A stretch of DNA of 20,943 bases, from positions 1 to 20,943 of the forward strand of contig JAEYXN010000091.1 of assembly GCA_023431285.1 (NCBI GenBank), written 5' to 3'. The notes beneath the pieces were generated by a model, which was not told the origin of the DNA, did no database searches, and was given only the letters and a program-made list of their open reading frames with translations. This stretch comes from Bacteroidota bacterium (GTDB lineage: Bacteria; Bacteroidota; Bacteroidia; Cytophagales; Cyclobacteriaceae). The translations under genes were made by a program, and so were the position numbers. This document shows positions 1-8,120 of the stretch, piece after piece (the first letter of the stretch is position 1; the number at the start of each line of letters is the position of its first letter).

Positions 1-1
1 C

Positions 2-2851
2 GCAAGCACGGTGAGATATACTTCGACCGCCTCGTCACAACCGGTTCAGCGAGCTAGTTATGGAAATGTCGTTTTGTCGGGATCAGGAAGTACAAAAATG
101 TTCCAGCCAGGCACCACGATTATCAGAGGCAACTTGACTGTCGGCGCGAACGTTGCTATTGCTGGAGCTCCGAATAATGCGAGTACCATTATCCTTTATG
201 GCGATCTTATTTGTAGCGGAAGTTTTCTGTTCACGTCTTCAGACAATGCGGTAAATCTGGAGATCCGAAAAACGGGTAATCAAGACTTTACATATAACGG
301 AGAGTTAAATCTCAACAGCCTGGTTGTTTCTGAGCCAATTGTCATAATGCAAAATACGACGGGCACGTTGAATCTCGGTTCCGCTAACGGAGGTGGGCTA
401 TCCCTAGTAGAAGGATCGGCCATCAGTGTACCCTTCGAGAGTACGCTTCGCATCACCGGGGCCGGGTCGATTAATTCTAATGGCGAAACTGGGAAGATTC
501 TTGCTGATGGAGGTACGATTGAGATTTCATCTTCAAGTTTGGCCACATCACGGCTATATTTTGACGAAACGATATATAAGAGTCTCGCCAGCCTTAAAGT
601 GAATCAGACCGGTAGTGGAAGTGTCCAAGTGCTAAGTCCGGTTGAAATGATTCAAGGCGTTAAGGTCAGCAACGGTGATCTTTATTCAAATGGCAATATC
701 ACGCTCTTATCCACTTTTGATCAAACGGCAAACCTTGAGCAAATTGAGGGAACCGGCCGGGTCCTTGGTGAGATTAACGTGCAGCGTTATTTCTCAGCGA
801 AGCATAATACTTATCGTTACATCTCATCTCCGGTTACTGGCCAAACTATCGTGAAGTGGCAGAATGCGTTCCCGATTAGTGGTAATTTTTCGGGAAGGTC
901 ACTTGGATTTTCAAAGGCTCCGTCATTGTATATTCTTGGTAATATGGGTCAATGGGTTCCTTATCCAACAGATGCTGATGGTGGATCGGGTGCGCCAATC
1001 GTTCGCGGAAAAGGTTATTCAGCTTTCGTAAGAAACACTGATTTCTTCACAATGATCAGCATTGGCGAGGCTCACCAGGGATCTATCCCGCTGCCACTAA
1101 ACCCTCCTGCACCTGGCTTTGATGGATGGAATCTCGTCGGTAATCCATATGCTTCCACGATTCAGTGGAATACAGAACCCGGCGCCTGGACATCAGAAGG
1201 TGTCGCCAACGTGATAGGGGTACGCAATAACAGCGATACTTATACGGGACAGTTCGAGTATTACGACCGTACTTCTGATCTTTCCACAGGTGAGTATTAT
1301 AATACTATCGCGCAAGGTCAAGCATTCTATGTGCAGGTCATCGCACCAAATCCTTCGCTTACTATTCATGAGGCAGCGAAATATAATGGTCAACAAGAGC
1401 TGTACCGTCAGAGGTCAAGCGACGTGAGCCACCTCTTCATTCACCTGAAGAAAGGCAATATGGTAGATAAGGCGATCATCGCATTCACGGAAGTAGGCTC
1501 TGATGAGTATCAGGCTCAGTTCGACGGTAGCAAACTGAAGAACGAAGGGATGTTCAACTTCTCTACGCTTACCAACGACCAGGTGTCGGTGGCCATCAAC
1601 CACATGAGCAACTCATTCTGCAATAAAGAATTCGGATTGAATGTTCAGGATGTCGAGCAGGGTGACTACACCATCGTGTTCCCAGACTTCACTACGCTAC
1701 ATGGTGTGGGCGCTATCGAACTTGTGGATAACTTCACGAACGTGACTGTAAATCTGCTGGAGTCTAACGAATATGTATTCTCTGTTACAGACGATGCATT
1801 GAGCTATGGCGCATCGAGGTTTAAGATCCGCATGAATCGCCCTGAGCTCGCCACTAATATTGTAGCCGCCGGTGCAGATGAATGTTACTCCAGCAGCAGG
1901 ATTGTGCTTACCAACGCACAGAAAGGCGCGAGCTACTCGATCCTGGATAAAGCCGGAAACACAGTGGTTGCTCCGCAGCTTAGCTTAAGCAATGAGCTTT
2001 CATTCAAAGTACCTGTCAATTTCCTCAAGAATGGCGTGAACGAGTTCTCGATCTCCGCAGGCTTTGAGGGATGTCAGTCACAGGTTCTTTCACAACGCGT
2101 GACGATTGAACATTATACCATGCCTGAATTCAGTGTGGCAGATGTTTCAACCTGTCTTGGATCAACAGCTAACATCACAGTGAATGCTTCCAGCGATGGT
2201 TTGGCAGGCTTCAACTGGTACGACGCACAGAATACTCGTATCAAAGGGTTCACTTCTAATGTAATGGAAACTGTTCCGGTAACTGAAGCGATGTACTACA
2301 GCGTTGCTCCGGTAATGAAGAACGGTTGTGAAGGTCCACGCCAGTCATTCATAGTATATCCTGAGCAACTTGATGAGCCAATCGTGTTCTTCGAGAACGA
2401 CACACTCTTCACTACAGTAGATGCTTCAGAATACCTGTGGACGCTTAATGGAAACATCATCACCGGCGCAGACAAGAACTATCTCACAGCGCTTCAGGCC
2501 GGTGAATACTCTGTCATCTGCAAGAATGGTGGATGTAGCAAGACTTCAAAGGTCTTCGGAGTGACTGCCAATGAAGATGACATGAACGCTGCGCTGCAGT
2601 ACGAGCTGTTCCCTAACCCGACATCGTCAGGCAACATCAACATTCGCGTGGTGACGCCTAACAAACAGGATGTGACGGTGAAGGTGATCGACGTGCTGGG
2701 CCGTGAACATTATATCAACACCTTCAACGTAGAAGAGCTGAGGAACAGCGTAAGGATCGCGCCGAAGAACGAATTCCGTTCAGGTGTGTACTACATGATC
2801 CTCAAGCAGGAATCACGTATGAAGGAAATCAAATTCATCATCGGGGAATAA
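2..2851 (+). CDS. Large secreted protein with T9SS C-terminal sorting domain (5' end outside window)
   Basis: The reading frame is open from the window's first complete codon at position 2. A GTG at 11 is in frame, but nothing marks it as a start, so I treat the gene as truncated on the left. Residue numbers count from that GTG. Residues ~20-240 are rich in G, S, N and T with short strand-like repeats, as in beta-helical or adhesin-like passengers. The middle part (~255-465) carries aromatic and Gly-rich stretches found in Bacteroidota surface proteins. Ig-like segments with paired cysteines follow (~640-860). The last ~80 residues (FPNP at 867-870, then VKVIDVLGRE, GVYYMIL and a KEIKFIIGE end) form a classic T9SS type A sorting domain, so the product is exported across the outer membrane and probably anchored or released there. 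Substrate and partners cannot be told. The stop at 2849-2851 is followed by a strong terminator. Confidence 0.85.
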   Translation, partial: ASTVRYTSTASSQPVQRASYGNVVLSGSGSTKMFQPGTTIIRGNLTVGANVAIAGAPNNASTIILYGDLICSGSFLFTSSDNAVNLEIRKTGNQDFTYNGELNLNSLVVSEPIVIMQNTTGTLNLGSANGGGLSLVEGSAISVPFESTLRITGAGSINSNGETGKILADGGTIEISSSSLATSRLYFDETIYKSLASLKVNQTGSGSVQVLSPVEMIQGVKVSNGDLYSNGNITLLSTFDQTANLEQIEGTGRVLGEINVQRYFSAKHNTYRYISSPVTGQTIVKWQNAFPISGNFSGRSLGFSKAPSLYILGNMGQWVPYPTDADGGSGAPIVRGKGYSAFVRNTDFFTMISIGEAHQGSIPLPLNPPAPGFDGWNLVGNPYASTIQWNTEPGAWTSEGVANVIGVRNNSDTYTGQFEYYDRTSDLSTGEYYNTIAQGQAFYVQVIAPNPSLTIHEAAKYNGQQELYRQRSSDVSHLFIHLKKGNMVDKAIIAFTEVGSDEYQAQFDGSKLKNEGMFNFSTLTNDQVSVAINHMSNSFCNKEFGLNVQDVEQGDYTIVFPDFTTLHGVGAIELVDNFTNVTVNLLESNEYVFSVTDDALSYGASRFKIRMNRPELATNIVAAGADECYSSSRIVLTNAQKGASYSILDKAGNTVVAPQLSLSNELSFKVPVNFLKNGVNEFSISAGFEGCQSQVLSQRVTIEHYTMPEFSVADVSTCLGSTANITVNASSDGLAGFNWYDAQNTRIKGFTSNVMETVPVTEAMYYSVAPVMKNGCEGPRQSFIVYPEQLDEPIVFFENDTLFTTVDASEYLWTLNGNIITGADKNYLTALQAGEYSVICKNGGCSKTSKVFGVTANEDDMNAALQYELFPNPTSSGNINIRVVTPNKQDVTVKVIDVLGREHYINTFNVEELRNSVRIAPKNEFRSGVYYMILKQESRMKEIKFIIGE

Positions 2852-2870
2852 GCTCCCGCTGAATAGAAAG

Positions 2871-2926
2871 CACCCGTGAACGCATTTGTCTCTCAAGAGC
2901 AAATGAAGTTCACGGGTGTTTTGTTT
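2871..2926 (+). terminator. Rho-independent terminator after the T9SS protein
   Basis: An 11-bp arm CACCCGTGAAC (2871-2881) pairs perfectly with GTTCACGGGTG (2908-2918). An inner CATTTG/CAAATG pairing extends the stem, and TTTTGTTT follows. It starts 20 bases after the stop codon. Confidence 0.9.
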
Positions 2927-3045
2927 AGTATAATGGGTTGAAAGTGTCTTAGGTCAGCCCCTATGTTGAATGCGTGGGATTCCATTCTATGAATGTTGCG
3001 CTTCAGATATAGCGCGTACTATTCTACTATCAGGTAGCAGATTGC

Positions 3046-3083
3046 AAGTAGCAAGTAGCAGGTAGCAGGTAGCAGGTAACAGG
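3046..3083. repeat. Short tandem heptamer A(A/G)GTAGC, about five copies
   Basis: Five consecutive 7-base units (AAGTAGC, AAGTAGC, AGGTAGC, AGGTAGC, AGGTAAC) plus a partial sixth lie in the spacer 2927-3119. A further related copy (CAGGTAGCAG) sits at 3031-3040. The rest of the spacer shows no gene. It lies downstream of both flanking genes, which converge here, so it is unlikely to be a promoter element. Confidence 0.75.
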
Positions 3084-3119
3084 CCCACATTTGGTAGTAG
3101 ATATTCGTCGTTGGAGCGA

Positions 3120-3917
3120 CTACTCCACAGAATAGATGCTCAGCTCCCGCGCCTTTACAATGAACAAGCGCTCATCAGAGAGCAGTGCAAACTGGAATTC
3201 GGAAGGAAGCTGCACAACGCGTTCTTCAGTGGTAAACAAATCAAAGAATTGAAGGGTGTTAGTTCCCGATGGATAATATAATTCCACGCCGAGGAAATTG
3301 AAGTACGACGCGTCGTGGGTGTCCAATGTCTTGAGATGCTTACCCATTCGGTTGAAGATCCGTAAGCCTACACTCTTGTCCTGGACGAATACAAAGTTCT
3401 GGTATTCCCGCATCCACACCAAGTCAGAAGAACGAACGCCGCCGGGAAGGATAATAGTCTCGAAGATCACTCTGTCATGGGTGCCAGAGACTTTCTTCAG
3501 GCTCCAGTCTGCTGAGTCGAGTACAAGAATATCATGATCACCAGAGGGACATGCCAGATAAGGAGAAACAGCAAATGCAGAATCAATCACTTTCGAGGTG
3601 GACGTTGTAGTCAGGTCGGAGAGCCGCAGTTCAAAACGTTGATTGTTCCTCCAGTACAAGAATACGTGCGAACCGTCCCTTGGATCGAAGATATCAGGGC
3701 GAGCCTTGAGTTGGGCAGAGGCAATGGTCTTGCCATTAACATCGATCCTGGAGATCTTGTTCGCGCGATCAGTAAGGTAAAGCTCACCCACGCGGTCTAT
3801 TGCCGCGTGAACGATGTCCTCCTTCCATGTCACCGTCTTAAGAAGTCTGAATTTCTCCTGCGCGAATGATACGCTCACGAAGCATATACAAATAGATAAG
3901 ACAAACCAGTTCTTCAT
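3120..3917 (-). CDS. Exported hypothetical protein, possibly beta-propeller-like
   Basis: 265 residues starting at the ATG at 3917. Residues 1-19 form a signal peptide (Lys-2, hydrophobic core, cleavage VSFA|QE), so the product is exported to the periplasm or cell envelope. The mature part has repeated short strand patterns such as AAIDRVGELYLTD and ISRIDVNGK, which resemble blades of NHL or YncE-like propellers. The length fits a small or incomplete propeller. I see no catalytic motif and do not recognise a named family. The start lies only 3 bp from the stop of the upstream lpxH homologue, so the two are probably cotranscribed. A link to envelope biogenesis is inferred from that position alone. 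Confidence 0.8.
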   Translation of the reverse strand: MKNWFVLSICICFVSVSFAQEKFRLLKTVTWKEDIVHAAIDRVGELYLTDRANKISRIDVNGKTIASAQLKARPDIFDPRDGSHVFLYWRNNQRFELRLSDLTTTSTSKVIDSAFAVSPYLACPSGDHDILVLDSADWSLKKVSGTHDRVIFETIILPGGVRSSDLVWMREYQNFVFVQDKSVGLRIFNRMGKHLKTLDTHDASYFNFLGVELYYPSGTNTLQFFDLFTTEERVVQLPSEFQFALLSDERLFIVKARELSIYSVE

Positions 3918-3920
3918 TGA

Positions 3921-4688
3921 CTAAGTAAATGTTTTGAGTTCCAGTCGTTGACCATCGTATTCCGCGTAGGTGCTGTAGTTCACCCATTCTCCCAGGTTCA
4001 CATAACGACTATTGTCATTTATTCTTATATCCAGCGGAAGATGACGATGCCCGAAAATATAGTAATCGTGGTGAGTATGTTGTTCCATTTCGCGGCAATA
4101 GACCAGCAGAAATTCTCCCTCTTCACCCTGGAATTTTTCTTCTTTCTTATTGTTACTAAGCCGGCTATTGCGTGACCACCTGTTGGCGATACTTATTCCA
4201 AGATTTGGATGGATGCGCGCAAACATCCACTGGCAAACAGGACTATTAAAGATCTTCTTCAAGACCTTGTATGTCTTGTCTCCCGGGCCGAGACCATCTC
4301 CGTGGCCGATCAAGAACCTTTTGTCTGCCACATCCAGCACTGCGGGCTCCCGGTGCACAGGAATTCCAAGCTCTGTTTCAAAATAGTCGAACATCCACAT
4401 GTCGTGATTTCCTGTGAAGAACACAACGGGTATGCCGGAGTCACGTATTTCAGCGAGTTTTCCCTGAAGGCGGATATGGCCTTTCGGGATCGCGTGTTTG
4501 TATTCGAACCAGAAGTCGAAGATGTCTCCCAGAAGGTAAATGGTGTGTGCGTCTTTTTTGATGGAATCAAGCCACGCGACAATGCGTCTTTCCCGCTGGA
4601 GGCTGGATGCGTGGTCAGGCACGCCCAGATGGAAATCAGATGCGAAGTAAAGCTTCTTTCCGTTGAGGTTATCGATCGGTTTCAGCAT
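3921..4688 (-). CDS. lpxH: UDP-2,3-diacylglucosamine diphosphatase (LpxH-type)
   Basis: 255 residues of the calcineurin-like metallophosphoesterase fold. All metal-binding motifs are visible: ASDFHLG (D18, H20), GDIFDF (D55), GNHD (N94-H95), GHGD (H129) and GHRH (H214, H216). The family hydrolyses UDP-2,3-diacylglucosamine to lipid X and UMP, the fourth step of lipid A synthesis, at the inner face of the cytoplasmic membrane. Length is usual for LpxH. The closing region (GHRHLPLDIRI, then NLGEWV) fits the Bacteroidota form. The ftsH terminator lies just upstream on the same strand, so the gene probably has its own promoter. A -7-like TAATTTTG sits at 4746-4753 on this strand. The downstream exported protein follows after 3 bp. 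Other phosphoesterases share the fold, but motif spacing and length favour LpxH. Confidence 0.9.
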   Translation of the reverse strand: MLKPIDNLNGKKLYFASDFHLGVPDHASSLQRERRIVAWLDSIKKDAHTIYLLGDIFDFWFEYKHAIPKGHIRLQGKLAEIRDSGIPVVFFTGNHDMWMFDYFETELGIPVHREPAVLDVADKRFLIGHGDGLGPGDKTYKVLKKIFNSPVCQWMFARIHPNLGISIANRWSRNSRLSNNKKEEKFQGEEGEFLLVYCREMEQHTHHDYYIFGHRHLPLDIRINDNSRYVNLGEWVNYSTYAEYDGQRLELKTFT

Positions 4689-4711
4689 TCAGGGGCGTTG
4701 TCCATTGTGTT

Positions 4712-4746
4712 AAAAAAAAGAAACTCAGGCGGTGAACCTGAGTTTC
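4712..4746 (-). terminator. Rho-independent terminator of ftsH
   Basis: Read on the minus strand: GAAACTCAGG, a 7-base loop, CCTGAGTTTC, then eight T (A tract at 4712-4719 on the plus strand). The 10-bp stem is perfect and begins 28 bases after the ftsH stop. Confidence 0.92.
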
Positions 4747-4773
4747 AAAATTAAGCTATTATTTCAAAAGACA

Positions 4774-6819
4774 TCAGAGCGTCTCGGGGCGTTCTCCTTC
4801 CAGTGTTGGTGTTGGATCGACTCCGGGCTGTTCGTTCTCATGCTGTTTCTTCTCATACTTGCCGTGACCGTTCGTAAACTGCTGATATGTAGTCAGCTTT
4901 TCGAATGGACGTTTTCCGATCAACCTTTCAAGGTCAGCCTGGAACAGGATCTCTTTCTCAAGCAGTTCCTGAGCAATTACCTCGAGGTGTTCACGATGTT
5001 TGTCAAGGAGAGCTCTGGTGCGTGCATACATCTCATCGATGATACGCTTTACTTCGCGGTCGATCTTCTCTGATGTTGCTTCAGAGTAAGGTTTCTGGAA
5101 GTTATAATCAGAAGCTTTTGAGTCGTAGAACGACATATTTCCGATCTGTTCGTTCATACCGTAGATCGTGACCATGCTGTAGGCCATCTTCGTGATTCTT
5201 TCCAGATCGCTTAGCGCGCCTGTTGAGATCTTTCCGAAGACGAGGTCTTCTGCGGCGCGGCCTCCAAAGGCCATACACATCTCGTCCAGCATCTGTTCCG
5301 TCTGATAGAGGAACTGCTCCTTAGGAAGGTATTGCGCGTATCCCAGAGCGGCGACACCGCGCGGAACGATACTTACCTTGACAAGGGGATCAGCATGCTC
5401 CAGGAACCATCCTGCTACAGCGTGACCTGCCTCGTGGTAAGCCACGATTCTTTTCTCCTCAGGAGATATGATTTTCGTTTTCTTCTCCAGACCTCCGATC
5501 ACGCGATCGATAGCATCCTGGAAGTCTTGCATATCGACAGCTTTCTTATCACGTCTGGCCGCAATCAAAGCAGCTTCGTTACATACGTTGGCGATTTCCG
5601 CGCCTGCAAACCCCGGAGTTTGAGCGGACAATTTCTTCGCGTCCACGCTTTGGTCAAGCTTGATCGGCTTCAGGTGAACCTTGAAGATGGCTTCACGACC
5701 TACGATGTCCGGCTTGTCAATACTGATCTGGCGGTCGAAACGGCCTGGTCTCAGAAGGGCAGAGTCCAGTACATCAGGTCTGTTGGTAGCAGCAAGAATG
5801 ATTACTCCTGAGTCTGTGGCAAAGCCATCCATTTCAACCAGGAGGGAGTTCAGGGTATTTTCACGCTCGTCGTTGGCGCCAGGCATTTGTCCGCGTCCAC
5901 GTGAACGTCCGATAGCGTCAATTTCATCGATAAATACGATACAGGGAGCTTTTTCTTTGGCCTGCTTGAACAGGTCTCGTACGCGGGCGGCACCCACGCC
6001 GACAAACATTTCCACAAAGTCAGACCCTGACAGAGAGAAGAAGGGTACACCAGCTTCTCCAGCCACCGCTTTGGCGAGAAGGGTCTTACCGGTTCCCGGA
6101 GGGCCTACAAGCAGCGCGCCTTTAGGGATCTTTCCACCAAGCTTGGTAAACTTCGAGGGGTTCTTAAGGAAATCTACGATCTCTTTCACCTCTTCTTTGG
6201 CTTCATCGAGACCAGCAACGTCGGCGAAGGTTATTTTCACTTTGTTCTCTGCGTCGAAGAGAGCGGCCTTAGATTTTCCAATGTTGAAGATTTGTCCGCC
6301 AGGGCCTCCGCCACCGGTCATGCGACGCATCAGCATCCAGAAACCGAAGAGTAGGAGAAAGAGGAATCCCCACTGAAGGAAGACGCTGAAGTAGTCTTCG
6401 CGTTCTTCTGTCTTGTATTCCGGGCGTTTAGTTTCAGAAAGATTCTCACGGAGTTTGCGGAATTCCTGGTTAAAATCTCCGGCATCGACCACTTTTACGA
6501 CGAAATGAGGTCCGTTATTACTTGATCCGAGAGGGCTCTGATTGAGTTCAGGCTGATATTTATCGCTGCTCAGGGCGTCTTTTGTGAGCGTCACTTCCAG
6601 GAACTTCCTGTTCTGGACGAGCACTACTTTTTGCACGTCACCGCTATTAACCATCCGATAAAATTCATCTTCGGTCTTTTCTTTGAGATTCGAAGATGAT
6701 TGCATGTACATCACCCCAAAGATTACAGCCACTGCTGCGAGTATTACCCAGATCTGATAATTACCGCGAGGTGCCTTCGGGGGTATCAATGGTTTATTAT
6801 TTTCCTTCTTGTCAGCCAT
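4774..6819 (-). CDS. ftsH: ATP-dependent zinc metalloprotease FtsH
   Basis: 681 residues. FtsH is a hexameric inner-membrane AAA+ protease that extracts and degrades misfolded membrane proteins and short-lived regulators. Seen here: TM1 (~21-40), a periplasmic FtsH-extracellular segment (~45-142), TM2 (~144-166), Walker A GPPGTGKT (239-246), Walker B IVFIDE (294-299), pore motif FVGVG (272-276), the second region of homology with ATNRP and RPGRFDR (344-363), zinc site HEAGH (462-466) and the third zinc ligand in SDLERIT (D538). The C-terminal ~40 residues are charged, Glu- and Pro-rich and probably disordered. All catalytic residues are present. It lies 65 bp after rsfS on the same strand and ends at a strong terminator. 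A TATATTTG box in the gap suggests its own promoter. Confidence 0.97.
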   Translation of the reverse strand: MADKKENNKPLIPPKAPRGNYQIWVILAAVAVIFGVMYMQSSSNLKEKTEDEFYRMVNSGDVQKVVLVQNRKFLEVTLTKDALSSDKYQPELNQSPLGSSNNGPHFVVKVVDAGDFNQEFRKLRENLSETKRPEYKTEEREDYFSVFLQWGFLFLLLFGFWMLMRRMTGGGGPGGQIFNIGKSKAALFDAENKVKITFADVAGLDEAKEEVKEIVDFLKNPSKFTKLGGKIPKGALLVGPPGTGKTLLAKAVAGEAGVPFFSLSGSDFVEMFVGVGAARVRDLFKQAKEKAPCIVFIDEIDAIGRSRGRGQMPGANDERENTLNSLLVEMDGFATDSGVIILAATNRPDVLDSALLRPGRFDRQISIDKPDIVGREAIFKVHLKPIKLDQSVDAKKLSAQTPGFAGAEIANVCNEAALIAARRDKKAVDMQDFQDAIDRVIGGLEKKTKIISPEEKRIVAYHEAGHAVAGWFLEHADPLVKVSIVPRGVAALGYAQYLPKEQFLYQTEQMLDEMCMAFGGRAAEDLVFGKISTGALSDLERITKMAYSMVTIYGMNEQIGNMSFYDSKASDYNFQKPYSEATSEKIDREVKRIIDEMYARTRALLDKHREHLEVIAQELLEKEILFQADLERLIGKRPFEKLTTYQQFTNGHGKYEKKQHENEQPGVDPTPTLEGERPETL

Positions 6820-6852
6820 TTCAATTTAAATCAATAAAATAAAGTCAATTAT

Positions 6853-6860
6853 CAAATATA
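6853..6860 (-). promoter_or_regulatory. Candidate -7 box upstream of ftsH
   Basis: TATATTTG on the minus strand matches the Bacteroidota -7 consensus TAnnTTTG. It lies 33 bases before the ftsH ATG. I found no good -33 TTG at 19-21 bases, so the call is tentative. Confidence 0.4.
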
Positions 6861-6884
6861 TGTGAATAACGCCGCGAACCTAAT

Positions 6885-7262
6885 TTAGTTCTGAACGTCG
6901 ATCTGAATGATATCAGCGTCTCCCCAAAGCTTTTCCAGTGCATAGAATTCTCTACGATCTTTCCGGAAAACATGAGCGACCACATCGATATAGTCGAGGA
7001 GCATCCATTCTTTATTGTTCTTACCTTCGATGTGCCATGGATTTTCTTTCAGGGCCTTGAACACTTCCGCGTCAATAGAATCGGCAATTGCATCAAGCTG
7101 TCTGTCTGAGGAGCCGGAGCAGAGTACAAAGAAATCCGCTACAGCATTTTTAACCTTTCTAAGATCCAATATGACGATATCCGTCGCCTTCTTTTCTTGC
7201 ATTCCTTTGACAATAATATCACTCAGCTTTTCAGAACTGGCTCCCTTCCGCTTTTTTGCCAT
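6885..7262 (-). CDS. rsfS: Ribosomal silencing factor RsfS
   Basis: 125 residues from the ATG at 7262. The family binds uL14 on the large ribosomal subunit and blocks subunit joining in starvation. The core signature is clear: DFFVLCSGSSDRQLDAIADS, then the W...LLDYIDVVAHVF segment, FYALEKLW and a final DA. An upstream in-frame start at 7307 would add 15 residues. I prefer 7262 because the protein then begins MAKKRKG with family-typical length, and because a -7-like box (7295-7302) would place the transcript start downstream of 7307. The gene is divergent from birA and followed by ftsH on the same strand. Confidence 0.92.
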   Translation of the reverse strand: MAKKRKGASSEKLSDIIVKGMQEKKATDIVILDLRKVKNAVADFFVLCSGSSDRQLDAIADSIDAEVFKALKENPWHIEGKNNKEWMLLDYIDVVAHVFRKDRREFYALEKLWGDADIIQIDVQN

Positions 7263-7294
7263 TAAACTAACTTCTATTTTTTTTGTATAACCCT

Positions 7295-7302
7295 CAAAAC
7301 TA
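7295..7302 (-). promoter_or_regulatory. Candidate -7 box for rsfS
   Basis: TAGTTTTG on the minus strand fits TAnnTTTG, 32 bases before the ATG at 7262 in the short divergent gap with birA. No convincing -33 element was seen. Confidence 0.35.
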
Positions 7303-7313
7303 AACAAAATACC

Positions 7314-8072
7314 TTGTATAAAATCCCTGCCACAACGCTATTCTTCGGTCAGAACCTCATTTTCATGCCGGAATGCCATTCCACCAACAGCGAGATGCTA
7401 CTTCTATGTCAGAAAGACACTCCTGCAGAGGGGACTGTGATAATCACTTCACAACAAACTGCAGGGAGAGGACAAAGAGGAAATACATGGGAGGCGCACC
7501 CCGGGAAGAATCTCACTTTTACGCTGCTGCTGAAACCGGCATTCCTGCCGCTGCACAAGCAGTTCTATCTCAACATCTTTACATCACTGGGGATTTGTGA
7601 TTATCTAACGGCAAACGCTGGTCTAAAAGTTCAGATCAAATGGCCCAATGACATTATCGCCAATGACAGAAAGATCGCCGGGATACTTATTGAAAGTCAG
7701 ATTTCCGGGACTGCAATGACTCAGTCAATCGTCGGAACCGGTTTTAATGTGAATCAGAATGAGTTTGGTATTCCTTCAGCCACATCACTGAGACTTGAGA
7801 CGGGGAATGAATTTGATCTCTCTGACTGCCTCGGTCAATTGCTGGCGGCAATGGAATCAAGGTATTTGCAATTGCGAAATGGTAAGTATGATCAGTTGCT
7901 TGAGGCTTATCTTGAAAGGATGTATCTCCTCGGGACGCGTGCCATGTTCTCAGACAATACGGGACTGTTTGAGGGTACAATTACCGGCATTGATCCAACG
8001 GGGCGCCTGATCGTTTCTGGAAGAGGGAAGGAATCATCTTATGATCTGAAGGAGATCCGATATGAAGGGTAG
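7314..8072 (+). CDS. birA: Biotin--[acetyl-CoA-carboxylase] ligase
   Basis: 252 residues. It activates biotin as biotinyl-AMP and transfers it to the carrier lysine of acetyl-CoA carboxylase and related carboxylases in the cytoplasm. Visible motifs: CHSTN (21-25), the biotin/ATP loop GRGQRGNTW (51-59), KWPND (109-113), RKIAGILIE with the conserved Lys (119-127) and GTGFNVN (141-147). A C-terminal SH3-like part follows. There is no N-terminal helix-turn-helix, so this is a class I ligase without the E. coli repressor function. The start is a TTG at 7314. The first in-frame ATG (7365) would delete YKIPATTLFFGQNL, which resembles the conserved N-terminus of Bacteroidota homologues, and an in-frame stop at 7263 limits extension. 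The methyltransferase gene follows after 48 bp. Confidence 0.93.
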   Translation: MYKIPATTLFFGQNLIFMPECHSTNSEMLLLCQKDTPAEGTVIITSQQTAGRGQRGNTWEAHPGKNLTFTLLLKPAFLPLHKQFYLNIFTSLGICDYLTANAGLKVQIKWPNDIIANDRKIAGILIESQISGTAMTQSIVGTGFNVNQNEFGIPSATSLRLETGNEFDLSDCLGQLLAAMESRYLQLRNGKYDQLLEAYLERMYLLGTRAMFSDNTGLFEGTITGIDPTGRLIVSGRGKESSYDLKEIRYEG

Positions 8073-8120
8073 GCCATACGTGGCTGTTGCCAGGGTTACG
8101 AATAAATCTTATTCTTGCCT

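Noticed and set aside
2983..2995. CATTC-TAT-GAATG inverted repeat in the spacer
   Set aside because: Only five base pairs with a three-base loop; expected by chance.
4209..4754. Plus-strand open frame of 181 codons
   Set aside because: It is antisense to lpxH, which has every catalytic motif.
5681..6376. Plus-strand open frame of 231 codons
   Set aside because: Antisense to ftsH; Arg/Pro/Ser-rich composition is typical of a shadow frame.
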